Source: Methylobacter sp015476545
GTDB taxonomy: Bacteria > Pseudomonadota > Gammaproteobacteria > Methylococcales > Methylomonadaceae
Reading direction: 5' to 3'
Assembly: GCF_052162025.1 (NCBI RefSeq)
Contig: NZ_CP197401.1
Span: 2,294,001-2,358,000, forward strand
Length of the DNA: 64,000 nucleotides
Shown here: piece by piece, positions 7,368 through 16,051 of the stretch
How positions within the stretch are numbered: position 1 is the stretch's first letter
Layout of the letters: each line of letters opens with the position of its first letter
Program-made: the position numbers and the translations under genes
Notes under the pieces: generated by a model
Database searches by the model: none
Seen by the model: only the letters and a program-made list of their open reading frames with translations
Told to the model about the DNA's origin: nothing

Positions 7368-7395
7368 ATTTAACATAATATACATTATGCGAAAT
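7368..7395 (-). other. dif: Chromosomal dif site at the prophage right end (XerCD attachment site)
   Basis: Read on the minus strand, the XerC arm is ATTTCGCATAA, the centre TGTATA and the XerD arm TTATGTTAAAT. This fits the gammaproteobacterial dif consensus; the centre and XerD arm are identical to those of E. coli. It lies 68 bp upstream of the outermost phage gene and just before an aminotransferase gene. Many inoviruses integrate here using host XerC and XerD. The partner site must lie left of the window. Confidence 0.93.
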
Positions 7396-7427
7396 TTATA
7401 ATTACATTTACTTTGGGGATTATTACT

Positions 7428-8555
7428 ATGAAACATCCGGAATTTCCTTTATCCGATGAATTAATTTATTTAAATCATGCGGCTGTATCACCGTGGCCTA
7501 AAAGAACTAGCGAGGCAGTCGCAAAGTTCGCAGAACAAAATACGCTATACGGATCATATTTTTATCCAGAATGGCTGGCTAAAGAATCTGAATTACGGTC
7601 CCAGCTCCAAGTTTTATTAAACGCTCCCTCTGCAGATGATATTGCTTTGGTTAAAAATACTTCTGAAGCTCTATCTTTTGTCGCCTATGGCCTGGATTGG
7701 AAATCCGGCGACAATATTGTCAGCAGTAATGAAGAATTTCCTTCTAATAGATTACCTTGGCAATCTCTGGCCCAACAAGGTATTGAATTTCGTCAAGCTG
7801 ACTTAAGAAATTCTACTTCTCCTGAGGACGCTTTGTTTGAGTTGGTAGATGGTAATACCCGTTTGCTAACAATAAGCTCTATACAATTCGCTTCGGGTCT
7901 GCGTCTGGATCTGGAAAAGATAGGCGCATTCTGTAAACAGCGCAATATCTTTTTCTGTATTGATGCAATTCAAAGCCTAGGTGCGGTTCAGTTTGATGTG
8001 CAGGCTTATCAAGCTGATTTCGTTATGGCTGATGGTCACAAATGGATGTTAGGCCCTGAGGGCTTGGGTGTTTTCTATACTACGCCTACAGCTAGAGATA
8101 GACTAAAATTGACTCAATACGGTTGGCACATGATGAAAGACACCTATAATTATGAAAATAAGCCATGGGAAGTTCATCCTACTGCCCGTCGTTTTGAATG
8201 TGGCAGCCCGAATATGCTGGGAATTCATGCACTCTCTGCCAGCCTGTCGTTATTGCTGGAAACCGGGATGACAGCTGTTGAATCTTCGATTATGGAAAAA
8301 ACAAACTATTTAATGGAACAGATTCATAGAAACGAGAAGTTAATTTTATTATCTCAGAAGCGAAATCAATTAAATTCCGGTATTATAATATTCAAGCACG
8401 GAACAGCCCCGAATAATGCTTTTTATAGATACTTACAGAAAAATGGCATTGTCTGTGCTTTACGCGGTGGCGGAATACGGTTATCCCCACATTTTTATAA
8501 TAATAATGAAGAATTAAAGAAAGCGATATCTATAATGGAACTGTATTGCGATTAA
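7428..8555 (+). CDS. Class V aminotransferase (cysteine desulfurase/isopenicillin-N-epimerase-like)
   Basis: A 375-residue PLP enzyme of the NifS-like fold. It shows YLNHAAVSPWP near the start, the cofactor-binding region FCIDAIQSLGA, and the PLP lysine in ADGHKWMLGPEG at about residue 205. A GGGG ribosome site precedes ATG 7428; an upstream TTG at 7413 is less likely. The catalytic cysteine loop of true cysteine desulfurases is not evident, so the substrate is unknown. It is the first host gene after dif and the prophage, with no obvious partner. A short inverted repeat (GGAACTG / CAGTTCC) spans its stop. Confidence 0.8.
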   Translation: MKHPEFPLSDELIYLNHAAVSPWPKRTSEAVAKFAEQNTLYGSYFYPEWLAKESELRSQLQVLLNAPSADDIALVKNTSEALSFVAYGLDWKSGDNIVSSNEEFPSNRLPWQSLAQQGIEFRQADLRNSTSPEDALFELVDGNTRLLTISSIQFASGLRLDLEKIGAFCKQRNIFFCIDAIQSLGAVQFDVQAYQADFVMADGHKWMLGPEGLGVFYTTPTARDRLKLTQYGWHMMKDTYNYENKPWEVHPTARRFECGSPNMLGIHALSASLSLLLETGMTAVESSIMEKTNYLMEQIHRNEKLILLSQKRNQLNSGIIIFKHGTAPNNAFYRYLQKNGIVCALRGGGIRLSPHFYNNNEELKKAISIMELYCD

Positions 8556-8652
8556 CAGTTCCCGTTAGATTTCTCTATATAAAAACGACTCTATTAATAA
8601 CCGGTTATCCAGTTTGCAACAAATCGCCCTATTCTTTCGATTACGATTGAGA

Positions 8653-9093
8653 ATGAGCTTGGTGTTCATTCTATTTATCTTTTTGCTGAGCCAATTCGCT
8701 TCAGCCGCGCCTCCTGTAATTGAAAAACAACAAAACATAGTCATTCCTGTCATCAATAGCGCTAATCAGCAGGATACTATCAGCCGAAATGGGTTAAGTG
8801 CTATTTTCAAGATGCGCTTACTGCGTTGGAACGATGGTTCCGCGGTGACAGTTTTTGTACTCAATGATGATGATCCATTACATAAACAATTTTGCAAACA
8901 GATATTAAATGTTTTTCCTCATCAAATGCGCCGAAATTGGGATAAGTTAGTATTCAGCGGATCAGGTCAGGCTCCAATTCTTGTAGAAAGCAAGGAGGAA
9001 ATGATCGAAAAAATAGAAAAAACACCGGGGTCTGTAGGTTATTTAAATTTAAGTGATTTAACAAATGGTATCAAGCGGTTGGATATTAAATAA
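8653..9093 (+). CDS. Secreted PstS-like substrate-binding domain protein
   Basis: From ATG 8653 this gives 146 residues with a signal peptide (LVFILFIFLLSQFASA). The mature part reads as a single lobe of a phosphate-binding-protein fold: LSAIFKMRLLRWNDGSAVTVFV, FCKQILNV, LVFSGSGQAPILVESKEEM and TPGSVGYLNL. Such short PstS-like proteins often accompany an outer-membrane protein and a c-di-GMP enzyme. The porin-like gene starts ten bases after it, so the two are likely one transcript. The ligand is unknown. An upstream TTG at 8614 would extend the N-terminus before the signal. Confidence 0.7.
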   Translation: MSLVFILFIFLLSQFASAAPPVIEKQQNIVIPVINSANQQDTISRNGLSAIFKMRLLRWNDGSAVTVFVLNDDDPLHKQFCKQILNVFPHQMRRNWDKLVFSGSGQAPILVESKEEMIEKIEKTPGSVGYLNLSDLTNGIKRLDIK

Positions 9094-9103
9094 GGAAATG
9101 TGC

Positions 9104-10327
9104 ATGTATGCTGGCAAATTTAATTTAAATAACCTTACAAGACTGCTCATTTGCAATGTTGTGGTAATAACCCCTTTTATTTCCAGCAATGCAATCGCAG
9201 CTGAAAAAAACTGGCTGCCGGAGTTGCCGGATACAGTACAAATACATGGTTTTCTTTCTCAAGCATTAATTCACACATCAGATAATAATTTCTTTGGTAC
9301 AACTGATGACAATATTTCTGATGATTTCAGAGAATTAGGAATTAATGGCTCATGGCGTATCATCCCTGATTTGCAAATAGCGATGCAGGTAGTATGGCGG
9401 GATGCAGGAAAAACTGATGAACAAGGTTTGCGTATTGATTATGGACTGGCTGATTATCGCCTATACTCATCTGAGGACAGTTTGTTAGGCATTAAAGCCG
9501 GAAGAGTTCCAACGCCATTAGGTTTATATAATGACACTCGAGATGTCGCATCTACCAGACCAAGTATATTTTTGCCACAATCAATTTATTTTGACATCAA
9601 TCGAAACAGTGCGCTGTCTGCTGATGGTGGCTATTTCTATGGTGAGCAAAATACCGATTGGGGGGATTTTTCATTTAATGTCGGCATTGTTGTTCCTCGA
9701 AGTGACGACCCTGACCTAACAGCTCAACTCGCAAAGAATATTCAAGCATATGGAGATACCTCTTGGATTAGCCGCTTAAATTATGAGTGGCGTGGCGGTG
9801 AAGTTCGACTTGCTATTACATATGCTGAGTTCAATGCTCACTTTTCGCCTATACCTGCTCCAATTAAATTTAATGAAGGGCAGTTCCAATTTAAACCGCT
9901 GATTTTCTCTGCTCAATATAATGCAGAAAAATGGTCACTAACTGGAGAATATGAATTCCGTGGCCAACGATTGAATAACTTTGGCCTATTTCCTGATTCT
10001 GATACGACAGGTGAAGGTTATTATCTGCAAGGAATTTACAAATTTACATCTTATCTGGAAGGTATGGTTCGATATGATCAGCTTATCTGGGATAAAGATG
10101 ATAAACACGGAGATAAGTTTTCTGCTAAATTTGGTGCACCAGCCTATTCACGATTTGCTAAAGATTGGACTGTTGGTTTGCGATTTAAATTAATTCCTGG
10201 TTTGCTTCTCAGTACCGAATATCATCGTATAAACGGGACAGGAACAATATCCAGATTAGAAAATCCTCCTGGAGCTACAAAGCAACATTGGGATCTGTAT
10301 GCAATAATGTTGTCATATGATTTTTGA
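9104..10327 (+). CDS. Outer-membrane porin-like beta-barrel protein
   Basis: A 407-residue protein starting at ATG 9104, seven bases after AAGGA. It has a signal peptide ending near NAIAA, alternating strand patterns throughout (for example WSLTGEYEFRGQR, LEGMVRYDQLIW, WDLYAIMLSYDF), and a C-terminal phenylalanine as required for outer-membrane barrel insertion. Family and substrate are not recognised with certainty. It follows a PstS-like secreted protein and faces a GGDEF/EAL gene, a grouping that suggests a role in sensing or solute uptake. Confidence 0.7.
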   Translation: MYAGKFNLNNLTRLLICNVVVITPFISSNAIAAEKNWLPELPDTVQIHGFLSQALIHTSDNNFFGTTDDNISDDFRELGINGSWRIIPDLQIAMQVVWRDAGKTDEQGLRIDYGLADYRLYSSEDSLLGIKAGRVPTPLGLYNDTRDVASTRPSIFLPQSIYFDINRNSALSADGGYFYGEQNTDWGDFSFNVGIVVPRSDDPDLTAQLAKNIQAYGDTSWISRLNYEWRGGEVRLAITYAEFNAHFSPIPAPIKFNEGQFQFKPLIFSAQYNAEKWSLTGEYEFRGQRLNNFGLFPDSDTTGEGYYLQGIYKFTSYLEGMVRYDQLIWDKDDKHGDKFSAKFGAPAYSRFAKDWTVGLRFKLIPGLLLSTEYHRINGTGTISRLENPPGATKQHWDLYAIMLSYDF

Positions 10328-10333
10328 TTTAAA

Positions 10334-13213
10334 TCAGATTATTTCCATTTCAGACTGAAGCTGAAATTTACTATGTAAGTCGAATTGTGGTTCAGGCATA
10401 GGTTTGCCTATACCATAACCTTGAGCGTAGTTTACCCCCATTTCTGATAATTCTTTCAATATCATTTCATTCTCAACAAACTCAGCAATTGTTTTTATCC
10501 CCATTCCCTGCCCGACATCATTAATTGCTTTTACGAAAAGCTGATCTTCTCTATTATTGGCAAGATTCTTAATAAAGCCGCCATCGATTTTTAAATATTG
10601 GACAGGTAATTGTTTTAGATGGCTCATAGATGAAAAACCGACCCCAAAATCATCCAAAGCAAATTTACCGCCAATATTTGTGACATAAGTCATGAAATCA
10701 CGAGCTGCTTGTATATTCGTGACAGCCTGCGTTTCCAGAACTTCGAAAATGAATTTGTGAGCAGGAACATTCCACCTATCAAGATGCTCAGCTATTATGG
10801 AAAATGCATTAGGATTTGAGAGCATTTCACCGGACAAGTTAATGGATAAATGAATGTCCAGTCCCTGCTTAATAAATAAAGACTGTTTTTTAAAAGCGAG
10901 ATCAATGACTCTTTGATCAATTTTGGTGATGAGCCCAAAGTGTTCGGCAATACCGGTGAACATACCTGGCGGGATAATTTCTCCATTTTCATCAATCATC
11001 CGTAAAAGACATTCATAGTGGGAAATACTTTTATCAGCTATTCTCATAATAGGCTGATAATAAAGAATAAAGCGGTCTTCTTCTAACGCCTTTTCAATTT
11101 TTGCCTTCCAATTTACTCTATGCCGTATTTCATCCCTAGCTAGATCCTCCATAGAAGCGAGACACCACCCTCCTCTGCCCATTTGTTTTGCTTTATACAT
11201 GGCGATATCTACGGTTGCCATCAACTCTTGGGAAGAGAAACCGGGAGCTGGAAAAATTAGCATGCCCGCACTGATAGTCACACCTAAATCAATATTGTTA
11301 ACTGTAACTTTAACTGTGGCAATCTCGGCGCATATTTTCTGTACTACTTTCTCGGCATGGTCCTGATCAATACAATATGAAATTACTACGAATTCATCTC
11401 CGCCTAATCTGGCAACAATATCCGTATCACGAATTATTGAAAGCAGTTTATCAGCGACTTTAATCAATAATTCATCGCCCACATTATGACCGCTGCTATC
11501 ATTAATATTTTTGAATTGGTCTATATCAAAAAGAATAAGGGCTCCTTTTTGATTATACCGATTGGCAATGGTTAGTGCGTGCTCCAATTCCTGATCAAAT
11601 CTGCGCCGGTTATATAAATTGGTTAATGGATCATGATCTGCTAGCCATGATAATTTTTTTTCTGTTATTCTACGCTCAGTCAAATCCAGACCAACGGATA
11701 ATATTTCAGTTTTTTTATTATTTTTTATAAGAGTAAAAAACCATGAAATATATAATTCATTTCCTTTTGATGAAAATAGTATGCATTCATAACGAAATGT
11801 TCTTCTCTGCTGGTTGGATATTTCTTCAATTGCATTAGAAATAATTCTTATATCCTCATGACCGAAAACCAGGTTAACGAATAGTTGCCGTTTTAATTCA
11901 TTTTCGCTATAACCGATCTGTTTCTCGGCATATTTATTGCTCATTACAATTCTTCCGTTATTATCAATTATTATAATAATAACCTGAGCTGTATTAAGAA
12001 TATTAGATACTAGATTTTTTTCTTGTTGCAGTTCAACACTCCGTTCGGCCAGTCGTTGCGTACGCAGATCAACATCTCTATCTAGGTTTTTTAACGTAAG
12101 GATCAAATCTTGCGTGGCATTATTTAATATATCAATTTCATCATTAAATAATTTATGCCCAGAAGAAACGGGCATAATTTCATTTACTTTTAAATAATTT
12201 TTCTTGGCTATCCAGGGCAGCAAAGCAATGAATGCATTTAAACGCCTCATTGGTTTAATCAGTAAAAGTAATAGAATCACACCTGCTAAGATTAGGCTTA
12301 TTGTGCCGCTTAGAGCATATAACATCGATGATCTATGAATATCGATTAATTCTTCACTTAAATTATCAATAATAACAAGATCAGCAATATTATTGTCCTT
12401 GCTGAATGGGAAAATAATTATTTCATAATCATTATTATTGTATTCAAAGCGTGCTTTTTTTTGGGGTAAACTATCTGGCAGTTTATTCATAACAGCCAGC
12501 AAGAGCGGAAAACTTTTTTCATACTCCGTTAATGCAATGATCGCTTTTGACCATTTATCAAGAGTCGGTTTTGTCGAGACTATTTCATTTTCATTATTCT
12601 GTACTAGAATTCCAATTTCCTTACCGGTAATGGCTTTCATCCTTAGCACCATATCGGCTAGGTCTCTTCCAAATATAAATACCCCAATAAACTCTCCATT
12701 ATGCAAAAAAGGATAAGCCTTATATTGCACGCAATTGATGCTACAAAGAATTTTTTCAAAAGGCTCTTCATTTTCAAATACATAATTGAGCCACGGTGAA
12801 AAAACTTCCTTATTTAATACTGTATCGCCCCAACTGTTCAGCAAATCTCCTTTTTTTGAAAATAAATAAGCGGATTTGATATCAGACTCAAGCTCTATTT
12901 TGAACCAATTGGCGTTAATAATTTTTTCTATCTGATCCAATGCCTGCTGAGATGATAGGTCAAGACTAATGACAGCGGGAATGATCCAGGTAATATCAAT
13001 TTGATCAAGCTTTGACTGTTGCAGAATACTATCGAATGCTTGTTGATAAAAGCGATGAACCCTATCTCGCTCCTGTGAATAATTTTTTTCTAATGTCAGA
13101 TTACCGAATATAAAAACACTGCCTGAAGATGTCAGAATGGCTATGCTTACGGCTAAAATTGCTTTCCATGTAAGGCTCAGGAACCTGCCTTTTTTCTTAG
13201 TTTTATCTTGCAT
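10334..13213 (-). CDS. Membrane GGDEF/EAL protein with periplasmic sensor, HAMP and PAS
   Basis: A 959-residue c-di-GMP enzyme. A membrane helix lies near residues 15-38, a periplasmic sensor region to about 300, and a second helix and HAMP-like linker follow. A PAS domain (NTAQVIIIIIDNNGRIVMSN) comes next, then a GGDEF domain with intact GGDEF at about 604-608 and an EAL domain whose motif reads ECL at about 734-736. The other EAL-type residues are present (LSINLSGEM, ALDDFGVGFSS, LKIDGGFIK), so both activities remain possible. ATG 13213 overlaps the upstream acyltransferase by 11 bases, so they form an operon. An extension to TTG 13225 is unlikely. Confidence 0.88.
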   Translation of the reverse strand: MQDKTKKKGRFLSLTWKAILAVSIAILTSSGSVFIFGNLTLEKNYSQERDRVHRFYQQAFDSILQQSKLDQIDITWIIPAVISLDLSSQQALDQIEKIINANWFKIELESDIKSAYLFSKKGDLLNSWGDTVLNKEVFSPWLNYVFENEEPFEKILCSINCVQYKAYPFLHNGEFIGVFIFGRDLADMVLRMKAITGKEIGILVQNNENEIVSTKPTLDKWSKAIIALTEYEKSFPLLLAVMNKLPDSLPQKKARFEYNNNDYEIIIFPFSKDNNIADLVIIDNLSEELIDIHRSSMLYALSGTISLILAGVILLLLLIKPMRRLNAFIALLPWIAKKNYLKVNEIMPVSSGHKLFNDEIDILNNATQDLILTLKNLDRDVDLRTQRLAERSVELQQEKNLVSNILNTAQVIIIIIDNNGRIVMSNKYAEKQIGYSENELKRQLFVNLVFGHEDIRIISNAIEEISNQQRRTFRYECILFSSKGNELYISWFFTLIKNNKKTEILSVGLDLTERRITEKKLSWLADHDPLTNLYNRRRFDQELEHALTIANRYNQKGALILFDIDQFKNINDSSGHNVGDELLIKVADKLLSIIRDTDIVARLGGDEFVVISYCIDQDHAEKVVQKICAEIATVKVTVNNIDLGVTISAGMLIFPAPGFSSQELMATVDIAMYKAKQMGRGGWCLASMEDLARDEIRHRVNWKAKIEKALEEDRFILYYQPIMRIADKSISHYECLLRMIDENGEIIPPGMFTGIAEHFGLITKIDQRVIDLAFKKQSLFIKQGLDIHLSINLSGEMLSNPNAFSIIAEHLDRWNVPAHKFIFEVLETQAVTNIQAARDFMTYVTNIGGKFALDDFGVGFSSMSHLKQLPVQYLKIDGGFIKNLANNREDQLFVKAINDVGQGMGIKTIAEFVENEMILKELSEMGVNYAQGYGIGKPMPEPQFDLHSKFQLQSEMEII

Positions 13214-13946
13214 TAATATAAGCAATATTTTTTATTACATTTTGTTCGCTTAATTCACTACTAATTTTATCAGACAGACTACGAAACTCTGGAGTTAAAT
13301 TTTTATAAGTAATTTCTGGATAAAACACATGAGGAACTCGAGTTCCAAAAAACTCAAAAGGTTGGCCTATTTGATCAAATTGAACACCGAGACGACGTAA
13401 TAAAATTGCAAGTTTAGGCTCTACCATGGCAAGACAGTATTCTATATTCCTCGCAAATGCAAAATGCATAGCAGCTGATACAAGGCACATAGGTAAGTAA
13501 TTAATTGGGTAACGATTATCTGGATGGGCTATTTTTTCAGATTGTTTAAAAGACTCTCGATCATTATTGTCAGAAAGCCTCCGCCTGAAAGATGGCATAA
13601 TAGCCATTCTTGAAACTTCACCTATGTTTGTTTTCTCCGCCATGTTTACGCGGGCAGTATTAAAATCAAAGGGTTTTCCATAAAACTTTTCTATGGGAAG
13701 CTGATTGTTGAGTTTTTCTATCTGAGGAATCAATCGGATATAACCAATAGCTTGATTGCTTGGTTTATGAAATAGCAAACAATGCAGAGAATATTCATCA
13801 TATTCATCAAATTCGTGATACCCGAATTCTTCAATATACACTTCATGGCGTAACTTATAAGCGATTTTTTTTAATTCTTCAGTATTGGCATTGACTATCT
13901 GAAAATATTTTGAATAATGACTTCCTATATCTTCTTTGTTCTTCAT
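13203..13946 (-). CDS. PEP-CTERM/exosortase system-associated acyltransferase
   Basis: A 247-residue GNAT-fold protein related to acyl-homoserine-lactone and N-acyl amino acid synthases. It has the characteristic N-terminal LRHEVYIEEFGYHE, then AIGYIRLIPQ, IGEVSRMAIMPSFRRR and a C-terminal EFFGTRVPHVFYPE. Members occur in genomes with exosortase and PEP-CTERM proteins; the substrate is unproved. Neither an exosortase nor a PEP-CTERM protein lies in this window. Its 3' end overlaps the start of a GGDEF/EAL gene, so the small-molecule or surface product and c-di-GMP signalling may be linked. Confidence 0.82.
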   Translation of the reverse strand: MKNKEDIGSHYSKYFQIVNANTEELKKIAYKLRHEVYIEEFGYHEFDEYDEYSLHCLLFHKPSNQAIGYIRLIPQIEKLNNQLPIEKFYGKPFDFNTARVNMAEKTNIGEVSRMAIMPSFRRRLSDNNDRESFKQSEKIAHPDNRYPINYLPMCLVSAAMHFAFARNIEYCLAMVEPKLAILLRRLGVQFDQIGQPFEFFGTRVPHVFYPEITYKNLTPEFRSLSDKISSELSEQNVIKNIAYINAR

Positions 13947-13978
13947 AGCTATCCATTTCTCTTTTTTATAAGCACTTT

Positions 13979-14005
13979 AAAATCTACACGCTAATGGTAG
14001 ATTTT
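13979..14005. promoter_or_regulatory. Inverted repeat in the divergent promoter region
   Basis: AAAATCTAC (13979-13987) and GTAGATTTT (13997-14005) form a perfect 9-bp inverted repeat with a 9-nt spacer. It lies between the leftward acyltransferase gene and the rightward methyltransferase gene. In this divergent spacer an operator is more likely than a terminator. No regulator gene is nearby. Confidence 0.4.
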
Positions 14006-14113
14006 TGATTAATATTAGTTCACTATAATTTTATATGATTCTAATGAGATCATAGTCTATTTTATAGATAAACATAGAATAAAAACGCTATTTATCCTAA
14101 CAGGAAAAATTAT

Positions 14114-14902
14114 ATGCCTAAATTCAAAGGACCTGTTGACGTTGATTACCTCAAGAAAGCAGGCGAAATTTTTGCATCTATTAAGCAAATTAGCTATAAA
14201 AAAATGCAAATTAAGCAAGGTGATACAGTTCTTGATTTGGGATGTGGCCCTGGTGTTGATGCTATTGAACTGGGTCGATTAGTATCGCCGGCTGGTCTTG
14301 TTATTGGTGTTGATTACGATGAAGCTATGTTAGCAAAGGCATTAGAACAGGTGGAAATTTCAAAGATGAGTCGTATTGTCAGCTTTCAACAAGGAGATGC
14401 CAGCTCTCTGGCTTTTGCAGATAATTACTTTGACAGCTGCCGAAGTGAGCGACTTTTTATGCACCTAAACAATCCAGAACAGGTAATAGGCGAAGTCCGT
14501 AGAGTCACAAAACCAGGAGGAAGTGTGGTAATCATCGATACAGATTGGGCAAGTCTGTCTATCGATTGTCAATCAGTCAAAATAGAGCGATTGTTATCAA
14601 ATTATCGCTTGGAAAATCTTATTCCAAATAGTTATTCAGGGCGAAGTTTATACCGATTGTTCAGCAAGGCATATTTTAGTGACATTCAAATTGATGTTTT
14701 TCCTCTATATACCAATGATCTGGAATTGTTTTATACCTTGTCGTTACAGGAAAGCGTTGAAAACAAAGCTTTATCAGATAATATTATTACTCAAAAGGAA
14801 TTGGAGCAATGGCGCATGGAATTGAAGCAGGCCGCATTAGAGAACTCTTTCTATTGCAGCGTCAATATGATCATGGTGAGTGGCATCAAACCTTTTAGCT
14901 AA
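14114..14902 (+). CDS. Class I SAM-dependent methyltransferase
   Basis: A 262-residue soluble methyltransferase with motif I VLDLGCGPGVDAIELG near residues 40-55, an acidic ribose-binding VIGVDYDEAML, and a later VTKPGGSVVIIDTDW typical of UbiE/Methyltransf_11-type enzymes. AAACAGGAAAA precedes the ATG. It is divergent from the acyltransferase-GGDEF/EAL pair and convergent with tatD, with a 7-bp hairpin across the two stops. The substrate cannot be inferred. Confidence 0.8.
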   Translation: MPKFKGPVDVDYLKKAGEIFASIKQISYKKMQIKQGDTVLDLGCGPGVDAIELGRLVSPAGLVIGVDYDEAMLAKALEQVEISKMSRIVSFQQGDASSLAFADNYFDSCRSERLFMHLNNPEQVIGEVRRVTKPGGSVVIIDTDWASLSIDCQSVKIERLLSNYRLENLIPNSYSGRSLYRLFSKAYFSDIQIDVFPLYTNDLELFYTLSLQESVENKALSDNIITQKELEQWRMELKQAALENSFYCSVNMIMVSGIKPFS

Positions 14903-14910
14903 GAATCTAG

Positions 14911-15687
14911 CTAATCTCCAAATTTAAAAAGTCTTTTAAAATTTTCTGTACTCTGTTGCGCGATCTGTTGAAAACTTGTGTTTCTTAATTCAGCTATATG
15001 TTCAGCTACATAACGTACGTAGGTAGGATAATTTGGCTTTCCACGGAATGGAACTGGCGCTAAGTAAGGCGAATCAGTTTCAATAAGAAAGCGGTCAGCA
15101 GGTACTTTTTTTGCTACCTCCTTGATTTCTTTGGCACTGTTAAACGTCACAATACCGGAAAAAGAAATATAAAATCCCAGATCTAGCGCTCTTTCGGCAA
15201 AATCCCAGTCCTCGGTAAAACAATGAATAACCCCGCCTATGTCACGAGCGTTCTCTTCTTCTAAAATTCGTAATGTATCTTGCCTTGATTCGCGGGTATG
15301 AATGATCAGCGGTTTTTTTAGAATCTTCGCGGCGGCAATATGCTTTTTGAAACGTTGGTGTTGCCAATCAAGATCGCCTTTACTGCGGAAATAGTCAAGG
15401 CCTGTCTCCCCTATTGCAATAACCTTTTTCTCTTGGCCTAAAGCGACAAGCTCATCAACACTAGGATCCTTGCCGTCCTGAACATTCGGATGAACTCCAA
15501 CGGTAAGGGAAATTTGAGAATAACCTGAGACCAGATCATGCATGGCCGGATAGGATTCTAAATCAATGGCTATGCATAGCATATGTTCAATTTGATTATT
15601 CTCCGCTTCCTTCATGAAACAGGAAAAATCGTGTTGGTAGGGTTCCAGATCGATGCGATCCAGGTGGCAATGAGAGTCGATAAGCAT
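14911..15687 (-). CDS. tatD: TatD family metal-dependent DNase
   Basis: A 258-residue TIM-barrel hydrolase that uses divalent metals for 3'-5' nuclease activity. It begins LIDSHCHLDR with the metal-binding HxH, has IAIGETGLDYF near residue 90, LIIHTRES, GVIHCFTED and a C-terminal IETDSPYLAPVPFRGKPN. Size is normal. It is the last gene of the tmk-holB-pilZ-tatD run, an order also known in Pseudomonas. Confidence 0.93.
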   Translation of the reverse strand: MLIDSHCHLDRIDLEPYQHDFSCFMKEAENNQIEHMLCIAIDLESYPAMHDLVSGYSQISLTVGVHPNVQDGKDPSVDELVALGQEKKVIAIGETGLDYFRSKGDLDWQHQRFKKHIAAAKILKKPLIIHTRESRQDTLRILEEENARDIGGVIHCFTEDWDFAERALDLGFYISFSGIVTFNSAKEIKEVAKKVPADRFLIETDSPYLAPVPFRGKPNYPTYVRYVAEHIAELRNTSFQQIAQQSTENFKRLFKFGD

Positions 15688-15696
15688 TCGATAAAA

Positions 15697-16047
15697 TTAC
15701 ATGGTGTGGGTTGATCGGTCAGAACCTAAACTGCCTGCTAAATACATTTCTATTTTATTGCGAGCCATGCCGCCATCCTGGTCACTGAACTGTACACCAA
15801 TGCCGGTTGCTCGATAGCCTTCCGAACCCGGCGGCGTTTTCCAGATTATTTTCCCGGCAATAGGAAGCCGTTCGGTTTCTTCCATTAAATTTAACAGCAT
15901 GAAAACTTCCTGGCCCATTTGATATTCCCGATTAGTGGGAATAAACAGGCCGCCATTGATTACAAAAGGCATGTAAGCTGCATATAAAGCGTTTTTATCT
16001 TTAATTGACAGCGACAATATACCTTGTCTGGGGGATGATTCTGCCAT
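15697..16047 (-). CDS. pilZ: PilZ domain protein, type IV pilus type
   Basis: A 116-residue single-domain PilZ protein: GILSLSIKDKNALYAAYMPFVINGGLFIPT, then VFMLLNLMEETERLPIAGKIIWKTP and GIGVQFS. The N-terminal RxxxR c-di-GMP motif is absent, as in the orthodox PilZ of pseudomonads, which works in pilus biogenesis without binding the nucleotide. It lies between holB and tatD with small gaps, the conserved place for this gene. Confidence 0.88.
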   Translation of the reverse strand: MAESSPRQGILSLSIKDKNALYAAYMPFVINGGLFIPTNREYQMGQEVFMLLNLMEETERLPIAGKIIWKTPPGSEGYRATGIGVQFSDQDGGMARNKIEMYLAGSLGSDRSTHTM

Positions 16048-16051
16048 GGTA

